DNA of 64,000 nucleotides from Cyclina sinensis (taxonomy: Eukaryota; Mollusca; Bivalvia; Venerida; Veneridae), in contig JAAONU010000010.1 of NCBI GenBank assembly GCA_012932295.1, positions 25,976,977 to 26,040,976 on the forward strand, written 5' to 3'. The notes under the pieces were generated by a model, which was not told where the DNA came from, did no database searches, and saw nothing but the letters and a program-made list of their open reading frames with translations. Positions 34,101 to 49,100 of this stretch are shown here, piece by piece; the first letter of the stretch is position 1; each line of letters opens with the position of its first letter. The translations under genes and the position numbers were made by a program.

Positions 34101-37100
34101 CCCTGTAACATTAATAGCACAAATTGGTGCTTTAACCCATGACGCCCCTGTAACATTAATAGCACAAATTGGTGCTTTAACCCATGACGCCCCTGTAACA
34201 TTAAGAGCACATTGTGGTGCTTGAACCCATGTCGCCCCTGTAACATTAAGAGCACAAAGTGGTGCTTGAACCCATGTCGCCACTGTAACATTAAGAGCAC
34301 AAAGTGGTGCTTGAACCCATGACGCCCCTGTAACATTCGCCCCTGTAACATTAAGAGCACAAAATGGTTCTTGAACCCATGTCGCCCCTGTAACATTAAG
34401 AGCACAAAGTTGTGCTTGAACCCATGACGCCCCTGTAACATTAACAGCACAAAGTGGTGCTTGAACCCATGACGCCCCTGTAACATTTAGAGCACAAAGT
34501 GGTGCTTGAACCCATGACGTCCATGTAACATTAAGAGCACAAAGTGGTGCTTGAACCCATGACGCCCCTGTAACATTAAGAGCACAAAGTGGTGCTTGAA
34601 CCCATGACGCCCCTGTAACATAAAGAGCACAAAATGGTGCTTGAACCCATGACGCCCCTGTAACATTAAAAACACAAAGTGGTGCTTGAACCTATGACGC
34701 CCCTGTAACATAAAGAGCACAAAGTGGTGCTTGAACCCATGACGCCCCTGTAACATTAAGAGCACAAAGTGGTGCTTGAACCCATGACGCCCCTGTAACA
34801 TTAAGAGCTCAAAGTGGTGCTTGAACCCATGACACCCCTGTAACATTAAAAACACAAAGTGGTGCTTGAACCCATGACGCCCCTGTAACATTAAGAGCAC
34901 AAAGTGGTGCTTGAACCCATGACGCCCCTGTGACATTAAAAACACAAAGTGGTGCTTGAACTCATGACGCCCCTGTAACATTAAGAGCACAAAGTGGTGC
35001 TTAAACCCGTGACGCCCCTGTTACATTAAGAGCTTAAAGTGGTGCTTGAACCCATGACGCCCCTGTAACATTAAGAGCACAAAGTGGTGCTTGAACCCAT
35101 GACGCCCCTGTAACATTAAAAACACAAAGTGGTGCTTGAACCCATGACGCCCCTGTAACATTTAGAGCTCAAAGTGGTGCTTGAACCTGTGACGCCCCTG
35201 TAACATTAAGAGCACAAAGTGGTGCTTGAACCGGTGACGCCCCTGTAATGGTTAGTCATATTTTACTATTTTCTTTTGCGTCGGGATGAATGTACAAATT
35301 ACTAAGTAGATCGTATATATATTATCAAAAAAGAGATGAAGGTAAAAATTATCTGTTTCAACAGACTTCGTCCTCAGGTGTAAGCCTACCAACATATATT
35401 TCTCAAAAACGTCAAAGTGAGTCAGAATCTGCGACCTCACTCCATTTGTCCCTATACCAGCTGAGCTGGATGAATGGTGTTAATATCTACATTTAAACGA
35501 ATTCGTATTTATAGATTAAATATGCATACCGTTACATTGTAGGATGCTTTTTTCTGCTTGTTCATACCCCTTTCTACATTCACACTGAAGAAACCCATCG
35601 GTACTTTTACAATCTGAGCGTTTCCTATCACAATTATTCTTTTTTGTATTACATATTTCACTACTGTTTTTAGTCTGTATAGCATGAAGATCCATTGGAT
35701 AGCCGTCGATTTCATCATTACAAACTTTCTTCTCATTTTGGCAGTTTTTCGTATATACATTTTCGACGTCATTTAGTTCTGTTGTACTCTTCTCTTTCTT
35801 GCAGTGAACGATATAGTCAACTGTGATATTATGGGATGGGCTGGCTACTGATCTTTTTGTCCTATAAACAGAAGTAGCTCTAATTATGTTTAAAAAATAA
35901 TTAACCCTAATAATGTATCAAAATTAATTAACCCTAATTATGTTTCAAAATTAATGAACCCTCTCAGTTACCTTCTTAGATTGATTTAATTGAAAATACA
36001 CTTTCAAGTTGCAAGTTTAACAGCTGTCAAAAGCAAAACACAGCAATATTGAGGACAGACAACAGAAAACAGTCTAAATGTAAATACTGAATTTAGAAAT
36101 ATATGCCAGCCAGCCCTCCTGCCATGGGCGTCCCCATAATATAACCTGTTTTTTTCAAACAGGCGTATAAAAAGGTAATAAATATATAACTGGATAGTGA
36201 AATTACCTCGAAGAAGCAGGAAGTCCTTTGATTTCTAGTAGTTCAATCCAAACACTTGAGTCATTTAATGCCCCAATATATATATCCTTGATCTAATTAA
36301 AAAACATACAAGAGGGTCCATGGGACCCTAGGTCGCTCACCTGCCAACAACTGCTCAATGGTTGCAAGAGTCAGTGGATGCAAATACAATTGCCAATTGA
36401 CTCAAAGGATGCAGGCAATTATGACCATGGGGTCATCTTTGGTAGAGTTTCACTAGATGTCGTGCGTCATCAGGATTGTTAAAGCACAACGTCTGAGCCT
36501 CTTAAAAATATATCAGGCACGTATACACATGATGCCTAACATGTTTAAAGTTTCAAAGCAGTATCTTGAAAAATGTAGTTCTAAGTTTGTGCCGCAATAT
36601 TTTTTAAAAAATCCTGCCGTTATACAAAAAACTAGGTTGCTGTGAACTGAATGTTTGAACACCGTTCCAAACAGGGATTATGTACATGACACATGTTCAC
36701 TCTATTGCCAATTCTGCTAATTATTTTAAAATCCAACCATAGATGCAAAAAATATATGGGCAAGACACAAACTATCAGCAGTAAGGCCTATATAGCAGAA
36801 CTTACAAAGTTCAGAGGGTTGCTGTGACATGGATCTTGGAGGGAGGAACATGGGTTTCGAGTGTAACACATACTTATTCTAATTTTTGGTTGTAAGGGTT
36901 GCAGAGACTTTCAGTCTTTAAGTAATGTTATTTATAATACTAGAACTTTTATTAAAATACAGTGTACACAATTATAAAGAAAAAGATTCATAACGGAAAA
37001 AATGTGTAAATGCAATCTTTAATAAAATATAACAATATTAGCCCTTCAAAATTATTTTTCCCTGACTTTTCACTAACTTTTCTGGATTTTTATTTTTCAC

Positions 37101-40100
37101 TGACCAATTTTCAAAATTCCCTGACAATTCCCTGACCTTGAAAAATAATCAAATTTCCCTGACTTTTCAAGTCCCCTGGCAACCCTGCAAGATCTTTTAT
37201 TAACTCAAGTATTGTACAAGTATGATTAAATTCAAATCAAAAATGATGCTGCTATTGTGCAGACAAGGTCTAAATAGTTAATTTTGGCACTTTCAGAGGC
37301 CATAACTCTGGAACCAATAATGCAATATGGCAATTTGAAGAAAGGAACCAAGATCTTATGGTGATGAAAGTGAAGATCAGACCAAAATTAAGACCACTAG
37401 AGTGCAGAAAAGCTTTTATCATAACTTGGCCTAGTGACCTAAATTTCAAAGTCACATGACCCAGTTTCAAACTTGACCTAGATATCATTGAGATAAACAT
37501 TCTGACAAAGCTTGAAGAAGATCGGAGCAAAATTAAGACTACTACAGTGCAGACAAGCTTTTTCTATTATTTGACATAGCGACCTAGTTTTCAAGATCAC
37601 ATAACCCAGTTTCGAACCTGACCTAGATATCTTTGAGATACACATTCTGACCAAGCTTGAAGAAGATGGAACCAAAATTAGGACAGCTAGAGTGCGGACA
37701 AGCTTTTTCTAAAATTCGAACTAGTTACCTTGTTTTCAAGGTCACATGACCCAGTTACGAACTTGACCTAGATATCATTGAGATAAACAATCTGACCAAG
37801 TTTGAAGAAGACCGGACCAAAATTAAGACTGCTAGAGTGCGGACAAGGTTTTTCTATAATTTGACCTTGTGACCTAGTTTTGAAGGTCACATGACCCAGT
37901 TTTTAACTTGATCTAGATATCATTGTGATTAACATTTTGACCAAGTTTGAAGAAGATCGGACCAAAATTAAGACCGCTAGAGTGCGGACAAGCCTTTTCT
38001 ATAATTTGACCTACTGACCTAGTTTTAAGGGTGAGATGACCCAGTTAAGACCTTGACCTAGATATTATTGAGATAAACATTTTGACCAAGTTTAAAGAAG
38101 ATCGCACCAAAATTAAGACCGCTAGAGCGCGGACAACAATTGTGAACGGACGACGGACGGACGGACGAAAGGCGATCACAAAAGCTCACCCTGTCACTAT
38201 GTGACAGGTGAGCTAAAAAGTACAAAAAGTAATTTGTGCGTTAAAATATCTATCTATCAGAATAATCTTTGCTATATTTCCTTATTTGAAAACTGCCAAC
38301 TTCGTCACATTTGAGAAACATGGTTCAAACCGCTACCTTAGACAAACTTAGCATTTATAATGTTAACCAAGTCTTCAAAGTGCAACAGTCGATTATATCT
38401 GCAGTTGTTGATGTAATTAAAAAGACACAAAGAACCACTGTTCAATATTGTGCCTGTTGACAAACATATGCCTCTTATTACTTACAAACAGTAAAGAAAT
38501 CTTCCTGTGATAATTATCTAATTAGCTCACTTACCTTCTCTATAATTGCCTCCGTTATTATTCCGACATCTTTGATCTCTCCCTTCAAGTTGAAGCTAAC
38601 CGTGGCAACGTACTGGTAGTCACCTGTACAAGATCAGTATATATTAATTCGTCGTTTTTACAGTAAAAATAATATATTCCCTCTAAAACTTACAGATTGA
38701 TAAAACAAGAACATCTATCGGACCAGAATTAGGTCATGTGTCTTAAATTTAAATTCGTTTTTTGTTAGAAGTTTTATAATTGATATTGACAAAGCAATAC
38801 TTGTACAATATTTGCAACGTTTATGAAAGAATATGTCAATAAATATATGTAGCAGACACATCACACAATACCTGCAGACACATCACACAATACCTGCGGA
38901 CACATCACACAATACCTGCAGACACATCACACAATACCTGCAGACACATCACACAATAACTGCAGATTCATCACACAGTACCTGCAGACACATCACACAG
39001 TACCTGCAGACACATCACACAGTACCTGCAGACACATCACACAATACCTGCAGACACATCACACAATACCTGCAGACACATCACACAATACCTGCGGACA
39101 CATCACACAATACCTGCAGACACATCACACAGTACCTGCAGATACATCACACAGTACCTGCAGACACATCACACAGTACCTGCAGACACATCATACAATA
39201 CCTGCAGACACATCACACAATACCTGCAGACACATCACAAAATACCTGCAGACACATCACACAATACCTGCAGACACATCACACAATACCTGCAGACACA
39301 TCACACAATAACTGCAGACACATCACACAATAACTGCAGACACATCACACAATACCTGCAGACACATCACACAATACCTGCAGACACATCACACATTAAC
39401 TGCAGACACATCACACAATACCTGCAGACACATCACACAATAACTGCAGACACATCACACAATACCTGCAGACACATCACACAATAACTGCAGACACATC
39501 ACACAATAACTGCAGACACATCACACAATACCTGCAGACACATCACACAATACCTGCAGACACATCACACAATAACTGCAGGCACATCACACAAAAACTG
39601 CAGACACATCACACAATACCTGCACACTGGCGAGTGGTTTCATTTATGGCATTCTCTTTTTGACCCTCTTTGCAAACACATTCCCAACTTCCCCGTGAAT
39701 TCTTACAGCCGATGGAGTGCAGACAGGAGGATGTATTGTTCTTACATTCATCAATATCTGTATCAGAGATATTTATGTAAAAGTATTATCTAAACAATAT
39801 TTAATTCATGTGTCTGCAAAACCAAACCAACAATGTGTTTTTTCTGATAAATAATTTGTATATTCGACAGTACCATTTCAGTTATATCGGTTTATTATCG
39901 GTATTTATGTATATAATCTAAAGTTTACTAAAAAAATGTGAATTAATTAAAAACCAAATGAAAAAGTAATTTGATAGAAACATTGACTTCTCAGTCCAAG
40001 TCAGTAGAATAAAAGAAATATTAACACCGTAAGACTGAATGAAGACTAAGATGCCAATGACTCACAGTACGTCTGGTACTAAGGTAAACAGTGGAAAAGT

Positions 40101-43100
40101 TCCGTTTCTTGCAACATACTATAGCAGTGTAGAACAAAGCAGTACACATTACATAACAGCAAAGTAGGTTAAAGCAAGATACAACACATAATTATAGCAA
40201 TGTAGAACAAAGCTAGAACAAACAAAGAATATAAAGAACAACAACCATGGGAAATACAGATCAGAGCCGTGCAGAATATAAAAAAAACAACATAGAACAG
40301 AATGGAATAGAACAAAACTTTCACAAACCGTTACAAATGACATGAGATCTGTTGTTTACATCTGTGAAATTTGTAAACCCTTTAGGACATTGGCAATACC
40401 AACTACCATCTGTATTGATGCAGCTTCCATCTTGACAGACGTAATGTTTATCATTACATTCATCGATATCTTGAAATTAAGAAGTGATTTTTTTATAGAA
40501 AAAAGGTGTAACATTTTTTATCGATGAAACAAATAATGAAATGGTTGATAACAATACCAAAATAATGGCAGTTTTAAAGATTATTTGAATACATAATGAA
40601 ACGTATGTAGTTTGCTCATTCTTGAAAAGTCACGAAAATAAAAATTCAATAAAATGTAGAAGAGTAATTTTACTTTATAATTATCTTTGACAGTAAGTCA
40701 AGAAATATTTGCTATTATTTTCCAAATGGAACTCTTATTTCTTCTGTCAGTCATTTTATAAATTTTGTTCTTTTTTTTTTACATCTCTTTAATGCAATAA
40801 ATACCTTCGCATGTTCGAGCAGTGTCTGTAATATTTTGTGCTTTGTAACCGGCAGCGCAGTCACACCTCCAACTTCCGGGTAGGTTAATGCAGTTTGCAG
40901 AGTTGTTGATGCCCTCACAAGCATACGTATCATGCTTCTTACACTCATCCACGTCTTGAAATTATAGATATATAACATCAACCTGATTAATCTAGAATAT
41001 ATCTATTTCAATTTATTTACTGTTGGTATCGGTTGCCCATATGACCGAAGTCCTCTGCAGAGATTAGTTATTTTATGTTGTGGGGGATAGTACAAGGCAC
41101 AGAAAGGATCTTTTCCATGCTCAGTCCGAAATTGTCAGAAAGGTGATTAGTAATGCTAGGGGAGTTGCGGAGGATTGAACTCGCATCCTCTCTGTATTAA
41201 CAGTCCAGCTCATTGACTAAATGAACTTAGCGAATGACAGCAATAGGAATAAGTTATTTAGATGTATTACATGTGTAATGGCATTTCTGAACAGCCTGAA
41301 TTAAGAACAAAGCTTTGTCATTTATTTATTTGATTTTTGCCACATCACTTGCTTTTTTTGATGGCTTAAAAATCCAACTCATTTAAAATATCAGCAGGAC
41401 AGCAAACTCGCTTTTCACAAATTTAATCTGGCCACCTCCCCTTCCACTTGAGACATGCTGACATTGAAGTATTTAGTTACTGGTATTGACTCACCTTTAC
41501 AATCAATATAGGACTTGTTTCTGTAGCTAGTATCATATCCAGGCGGACATTCACATGTCCAGTTTCCAGGTAAATTTATACATGTCCCGCCATTTGAACA
41601 AATCGCGCCAGTTTCACATTCGTCTCTGTCTAAAATAAAAAAAAAACAACACAAACTCATATAAAACTCATATTAAAGGAATTCATTCTTCAACACAACT
41701 GATCACTTTTGGCAAGCCATATCACATTCTTTAAGTATGTTACATTATAATACACATCATGTTACATCACACATTTTAGATATATGTGACATGATGATAA
41801 TATTATGTTTCATTATACCTGCTAGATAGATGTAACAATATAAATAATATGTTACATCACACATTCCAGATGCATGTTAGATGGTGATAAATTTTATGTA
41901 ACACCAAACATTATAGATTCATGTAACATAATAAATAACAACAAGTTAAAACTCACTTACAAGTCTATTATACAATGAGACACACATCTTTTTTTCTTTA
42001 TTTCAATTATTTCTTTCATGAACATATTACATGCTTAAATTTGAGGAAATTGGAATACAGCTATCACCTTTACATAGATAGGCATCAATCCGTGAAGGAA
42101 ATACAGCTTTAACCTTTACATAGATAGGCATCAATCCGTGAGGGAAATCCAGCTATTACCTTTACATAGATAGGCATCAATCCGTGAGGGAAATACAGCT
42201 TTTACCTTTACATAAATAGGCATCAATCAGTGAGGGAAATACAGCTTTTACCTTTACATAGATAGGCATCAATCCGTGAGGCAAATACAGCTTTTACCTT
42301 TACATAGATAGGCATCAATCCGTGAGGGAAATACAGCTATAACATTTACATAGATATGCATCAATCCGTGAGGGAAATCCAGCTATTACAATTACATAGA
42401 TAGGCATCAATCCATGAGGGAAATCAAGCTTTTACCTTTACATAGATAGGCATCAATCCGTGAGGGAAATCCAGCTTTTACCTTTACATTGATAGGCATC
42501 AATCCGTGAGGGAAATCCAGCTATTTCTTTTACATAGATAGACATCAATCCGTGAAGGAAATACAGCTATTAACTTTACATAGATAGGCATCAATCCGTG
42601 AGGGAAATCCAGCTTTTACCTTTACATAGATAGACATCAATCCGCGAGGGAAATACAGCTATTACCTTTACATAGATAGGCATCAATCCGTGAGGGAAAT
42701 CCAGCTTTTACCTTTACATAGATAGACATCAATCCGTGAGGGAAATACAGCTATTACCTTTACATAGATAGACATTAATCCGTGAGGGAAATACAGCTAT
42801 TACCTTTACATAGATAGGCATCAATCCGTGAGGGAAATACAGCTATTTCCTTTACATAGATAGACATCAATCCGTGAGGGAAATCCAGCTATTACCTTTA
42901 CATAGATAGGCATCAATCCGTGAGGGAAATACAGCTATAACCTTCACATTGATAGGCATCAATCCGTGAGGGAAATACAGCTATTTCCTTTACATAGATA
43001 GACATCAATCCGTGAGGGAAATACAGCTATTACCTTTACATAGATAGCATCAATCCGTGAGGGAAATACAGCTATTTCCTTTACATAGATAGACATCAAT

Positions 43101-46100
43101 CCGTGAGGGAAATACAGCTATTACCTTTACATAGATAGACATCAATCCGTGAGGGAAATACAGCTATTTCCTTTACATAGATAGACATCAATCCGTGAGG
43201 GAAATACAGCTATTACCTTTACATAGATAGCATCAATCCGTGAGGGAAATACAGCTTTTACATTTACATAGACAGGCATCAATCCGTGAGGGAAATCTAG
43301 CTATAACATTTACATAGATAGGCATCAATCCGTGAGGGAAATACAGGTATCAACTTTACATAGATAGGCATCAATCCGTGAGGGAAATACAGCTATTACC
43401 ATTATATAGATAGGCATCAATCCGTGAGGGAAATACCGCTATTACCTTCACATAGATAGGCATCAATCCCTGAGGGAAATACAGCTTTTACCTTTACATA
43501 GATAGGCATCAATCCGTGAGGGAAAATACAGCTATTACCTTCACATTGATAGGCATCAATCCGTGAGGGAAATCCAGCTTTTACCTTTACATAGACATCA
43601 ATCCGTGAGGGAAATACAGCTATTTCCTTTACATATATAGGCATGAATCCGTGAGGGAAATACAGCTATTTCCTTTACATAGATAGACATCAATCCGTGA
43701 GGGAAATACAGCTATTACCTTTACATAGATAGGCATCAATCCGTGAGGGAAATACAGTTATTACCTTAACATAGATAAACATCAATCCGTGAGGGAAATC
43801 CAGCTATTACCTTCACATAGATAGGCATCAATCCGTGAGAGAAATCCAGCTTTTACCTTCACATAGATAGGCATCAATCCGTGAGGGAAATACAGTTATG
43901 ACCTTAACATAGATAAACATCAATCTGTGAGGGAAATCCAGCTATTACCTTCACATAGATAGGCATCAATCCGTGAGAGAAATCCAGCTTTTACCTTTAC
44001 ATAGATAGGCATCAATCCGTGAGGGAAATCCAGCTATTACCTTTACATAGATATGCATCAATCCGTGAGGGAAATACAGCTATTTCCTTTACATAGATAG
44101 GCATCAATCCGTGAGGGAAATACAGCTATTTCCTTTACATAGATAGACATCAATCCGTGAGGGAAATACAGCTATTACCTTCACATAGATAGACATCAAT
44201 CCGTGAGGGAAATACAGCTATTACCTTTACATAGATAGACATCAATCCGTGAGGGAAATACAGCTATTACCTTTACATAGATAGGCATCAATCCGTGAGG
44301 GAAATACAGCTATTACCTTCACATAGATAGACATCAATCCGTGAGGGAAATACAGCTATTTCCTTTACATAGATAGACATCAATCCGTGAGGGAAATACA
44401 GCTATTACCTTTACATAGATAGACATCAATCCGTGAGGGAAATACAGCTATTACCTTTACATAGATAGGCATCAATCCGTGAGGGAAATACAGCTATTAC
44501 CTTCACATAGATAGACATCAATCCGTGAGGGAAAACCAGCTATTACCTTTACATAGATAGGCATCAATCCGTGAGGGAAATAAAACTTTTACCTTTACAT
44601 AGATAGGCATCAATCCGTGAGGGAAATCCAAATTTGCATGTGCAGTTGTAACTTCCATTTTGTACGCCACATGTTGTGGAAATTAGATCACATTTTGTTT
44701 TGTTTGTGATATAACAAAGATTGTATCCTGACTCTGGAAATACGACATATATAAATATATAAACACCTTATAGTCATGCAACTTCGTAACGTTTTAGCAA
44801 AGAGACCAATCTTATATTTGACAATAATGATTCAAAACTTTTTATATACAGAAATGAAATAGATTTTGATAAGATACGAGGTTGAATTTTTACAAAGTAG
44901 ATAGTTGTAGTTTTGTCGACATGTTTAACAATATTTTTAGTGGATATGTATAACAATATTAAAAGTGAATTCAGTAAATCTAGATTGTACCAGTTCATTT
45001 TACTGTTATAACGTATTTGAAGAAGTAAATAACAAAACGACGCGATTCTTTACATTTTTATTTTTAGATAATTTTAATGATGAAAATATTACCATTCCAA
45101 ATAGAATTGTTTATGATTAGCACTGTACTTCCTTCAGGTGCAAAACGTTTACTGTTGTTGAAAACCTTTTCTTGAAATTTTCTGACCCAGTTTGGAGTAA
45201 CAGATTCCCCAAGATGTAATATGTATTTTACGTCTATTGTTTCAAACCAATCTCCGTTGCTACAATGAGAAAGTAAAAATAAATTGATTCATATCAATCT
45301 GTTTTAGCACATAACGTTTGACCCTGCTACGAAATAATTCAGTTACCATAGATGTATATAACTGAGAGGTTACAAGACATGTTTTTTTTAATGCCCATTT
45401 GTCATGATTTCTTTAGAGCTAACAAATTACAACATACAAAGCTTTGGGTTCCAACTGATTAAGGTAGAATCTCTCACTCGAACTATTACTAACTCAAATT
45501 AGCTCAATATTTCCGAAGAAAGCGTCAAACAAATTTTACTAGGTTTCCTTTTAAGAAGACTTTGGCTATCCATTCATTTAACAAGTGACAGCAAAAATTA
45601 GACACGGACGAATTGTATAAAAGTTTCAAACATTCAAAACTGTCCATTTTCAAAAATCTTTTTATATACTTTATCCATTGTATTTGACTTTGTCACTGTG
45701 AATGTTAAAAGTTTCTGAATCTAATCTAACAATGAAATGCGTGTAGACGGATTTATTTTCGTCAACATTCTCAGCAACGATGGGACTCAGTGCGCATGCG
45801 CAAACTGTGTAGGGCATAAAAGAAGTCCAGACCCCAATAAAAGCATTAGATACGCCAAATCGCTTTAATTGTGACCTTGACCTTTAACCTGGTGACGTGA
45901 AAAGCTTTAAGGGTCATGTACTGGTCATGATCAACCTAGTAGGACTGAACAACCTGGGACCAAGTGTTCTACAGGTATTGATTGGAAACCATTTTGCTTG
46001 TCAAGGTCACTGCGACCTTGACCTTTGACTTGGTGACATGAAAAACCATAGGGGTCATTTACTGGTCATTCCCAATCTACAAACCAAGTCTCAGAAAGGT

Positions 46101-49100
46101 TGGTCCAAGGGTTCTCTAGATAATGGTCGGAAACCAAAGTATCTACCGACCGACATATACAAAATTATATGCCTACTCATGTACGAAACTGGAAATATTT
46201 TTAAACGCTTCCAATGTATTCAGTAAGACATTCCAATTGTTCTGAAACTAACTTTTTAAAAAGTTTCCATGATTCTGAATCATGACATTGTCTCAAGGTT
46301 TATACAATTTATACAACTGGCACTAAAACCAAGAACCAGAATCAACAATTTATAAAATAGTTACAACATGTTTACAAGATGTTTACAAAATATTTACAAA
46401 ATATTTACAAAATGCTTACAAAATGTTTAAAAATATTTACAAAATATTTACAAGATGTTTACAAAATATTTACAAAATATTTACAAAATGTTTACAACAT
46501 ATTTTAAAAATATTTACAAAATGTTTACAAAACGTCTCTTAAGAGCTCAGAAGCTACTCACCTAAATGTTGTATTTAAGAGTTCAACATTCAGAAATATG
46601 TCTGCCATCTTTATATTTTGTTCTGGAATTTTACTTTCATTTGATTTTGTAAACAGCGAAGTAATCTATAAAAAAACATATAACATAAAACAATCGGTAA
46701 ACATAACCAGTCTGACAAGTTTAGTAGTTGTTTTAAAGCTTAACTGTGAAGAATCTTTCACAAGACACAAATCAAAACACCCAAAATAGTGACACTACAG
46801 TCCGAAGCATCTGATCAGTTAAGCTTTTTTCAGTCCGATAATTGGCAGTAGGACGCAAACTTCACTTTTTACAATGTGAAATTTCAACCACTGGTCGCCC
46901 AGCTGCAGGATCAGAAACACTGTGGTCACAATGATGAAACAGAAAATAAGGTAATCATTTAAAATGTTTCCTTACGGCAAATAACAAACACGAAAGTGTG
47001 CGTTTGTAATAAATGGCGATATACCTAAACAGCCACTGTATAAATGAAAACTACAATTAGTTCATTCAGTTTGCTGTTTGTTTTTAGAACTTTTAATGAC
47101 ACCTTGACGTCCGGCGATAATTTATTCAATAACAATTACATTTACATGTTTCTTGGGAAAAATGGAATACTGCAGATTTTAGGGTATATGTTCTTTCTAA
47201 AATAAATCTATGTTTGAATTATTAGATAAAACTCAGAAGCTTACCGTTGTGTTAAAGAATTGCTCGACCTGGCTCTCATTAACAGAACGTGTATACCAGT
47301 GCATTTTGACCTCTCCTATATACTGGTAGTCCCCTGATAAAAGTATCATGACAATATGAACATTAAATTGAGCAAAAAAAAAACAACAAAAAATATGTTG
47401 GAACTCGACAATAGCACATAAAACAGATACACAGTACATTTTCATGTAAAAAAGTCCAGATAAGTTTACTTACATGAAATAATACATTAGTTACTACATT
47501 CTATTAGTTTACATGTATTAAACCCTGTTATCAACGAATTGACTACTAAAATTCCCACAGAGAGTTACACTCCATAACTGAAACGTATACTTGTGATCAA
47601 TCAACGAAGGCTATCTGAAGTTTCTGCTTTAATATATGAAAAATGTTATTGTATCAAAGTTTTGCATAAATCTAGCTTAACAGAACGATTATATATTTGT
47701 AATAATATCTGTGAAATTACTAGTAATAAAACATTTTTGTTGAATCATGTAAGTTCAGTCTTTTTAACATCTTTCATACAAACTTTTTGACAAATTCATT
47801 GTTCACAAAAAGTATATAGACGATAATTCCGATTTGAATCAGAACATAAGAAAACTATATTTTAGACAATTGCAGTCAATCAAACGCGACTCAAACCCGT
47901 GGATTTCTATCCGTATAATTATGTTCAACTGATCGAGCTTACCGTTTCATATTTTTCTCATTAATTTGATCTTGGTACTTTGACAAACGCCAAAACAAAG
48001 CTTATTTAATTATATCATCTTGATTATCTCGACAGCCACGTGACATGTCTGTAACAATTAAGGGTAACCATATTCATTTAAAAATCATATCGTGAATCAT
48101 TTTTTTAGTAGTGTAAATATTTTTTAATTGGTCAATACCTGATTACCCAATAGAATTGAATTCATGCAGCAAAAGGTCATGTGACCCAGAAATGAAAAAA
48201 GACCACATGGAGTTTATAGAGTTTTGATATAAATGTCGTCAAAAAGGACCAAATGGAGTTTATAGAGTTTTGATATAAATGTCGTCAAAAAGGACCAAAT
48301 GGAGTTTATAGAGTTTTGATATAAATGTCGTCAAAAAGGACCAAATGGAGTTTATAGAGTTTTGATATAAATGTCGTCAAAAAGGACCAAATGGAGTTTA
48401 TAGAGTTTTGATATAAATGTCGTCAAAAAGGACCAAATGGAGTTTATAGAGTTTTGATATAAATGTCGTCAAAAAGGACCAAATGGAGTTTATAGAGTTT
48501 TGATATAAATGTCGTCAAAAAGGACCAAATGGAGTTTATAGAGTTTTGATATAAATGTCGTCAAAAAGGACCAAATGGAGTTTATAGAGTTTTGATATAA
48601 ATGTCGTCAAAAAGGACCTGGTGAATATAGATTGTTATCATATTTTTTCCAAAAAGTCCTGAAATGATCCAAAATTCAAACATTTTCTTAATGCAGAACA
48701 GACTTTACGTAAGTGTTTAGGTTAGAGAACAACTATTCCTTCACAAATTCGTCGTTTCGTACAATCTTAAGGATATTAACCCCCGCTCGAATTGACATCA
48801 AAGATTCTCCCCACAGGTTGATGATCTAGAGATCATTGCCCCCCCCCCCCCCGCCAAGTCTTACACAGAGTTAGTATAATAGAAGTTAATTTCAAAATAA
48901 AACTAGAAGGGGTTTTTGACACAAAACATATGACTCCCCCTACGTCGGATGGAACAGCGGTATGTTTTTTTGGTATGCATGATGAAAGTCTAAACGTAAG
49001 TTGCAGTTGGTTTTAACAGATTTAATAGATGAAGGTGAAGCTGAAAAATGATGTGGAAATGAGGAAATACTTCATGTTTTTACAATCAGAAGGTAAATAT

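Noticed and set aside
33446..34990. Long minus-strand frames with a 15-residue repeat as a protein gene
   Set aside because: Two frames are open at once because the 45-bp unit lacks stops; there is no start context, no splice link to the phase-1 exons, and the array lies in an intron.
33480..35250. CRISPR-like array
   Set aside because: This and the other arrays are direct tandem repeats with no unique spacers, in eukaryotic intron or intergenic DNA.
33480..35250. 45-bp array as another junction-derived array
   Set aside because: The unit shares no convincing sequence with the borders of exons 22 or 23 and does not touch either exon.
38833..39333. Plus-strand 166-codon frame of repeated QTHHTIPAD-like residues
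   Set aside because: It is the 22-bp array read three units at a time, on the strand opposite the gene.
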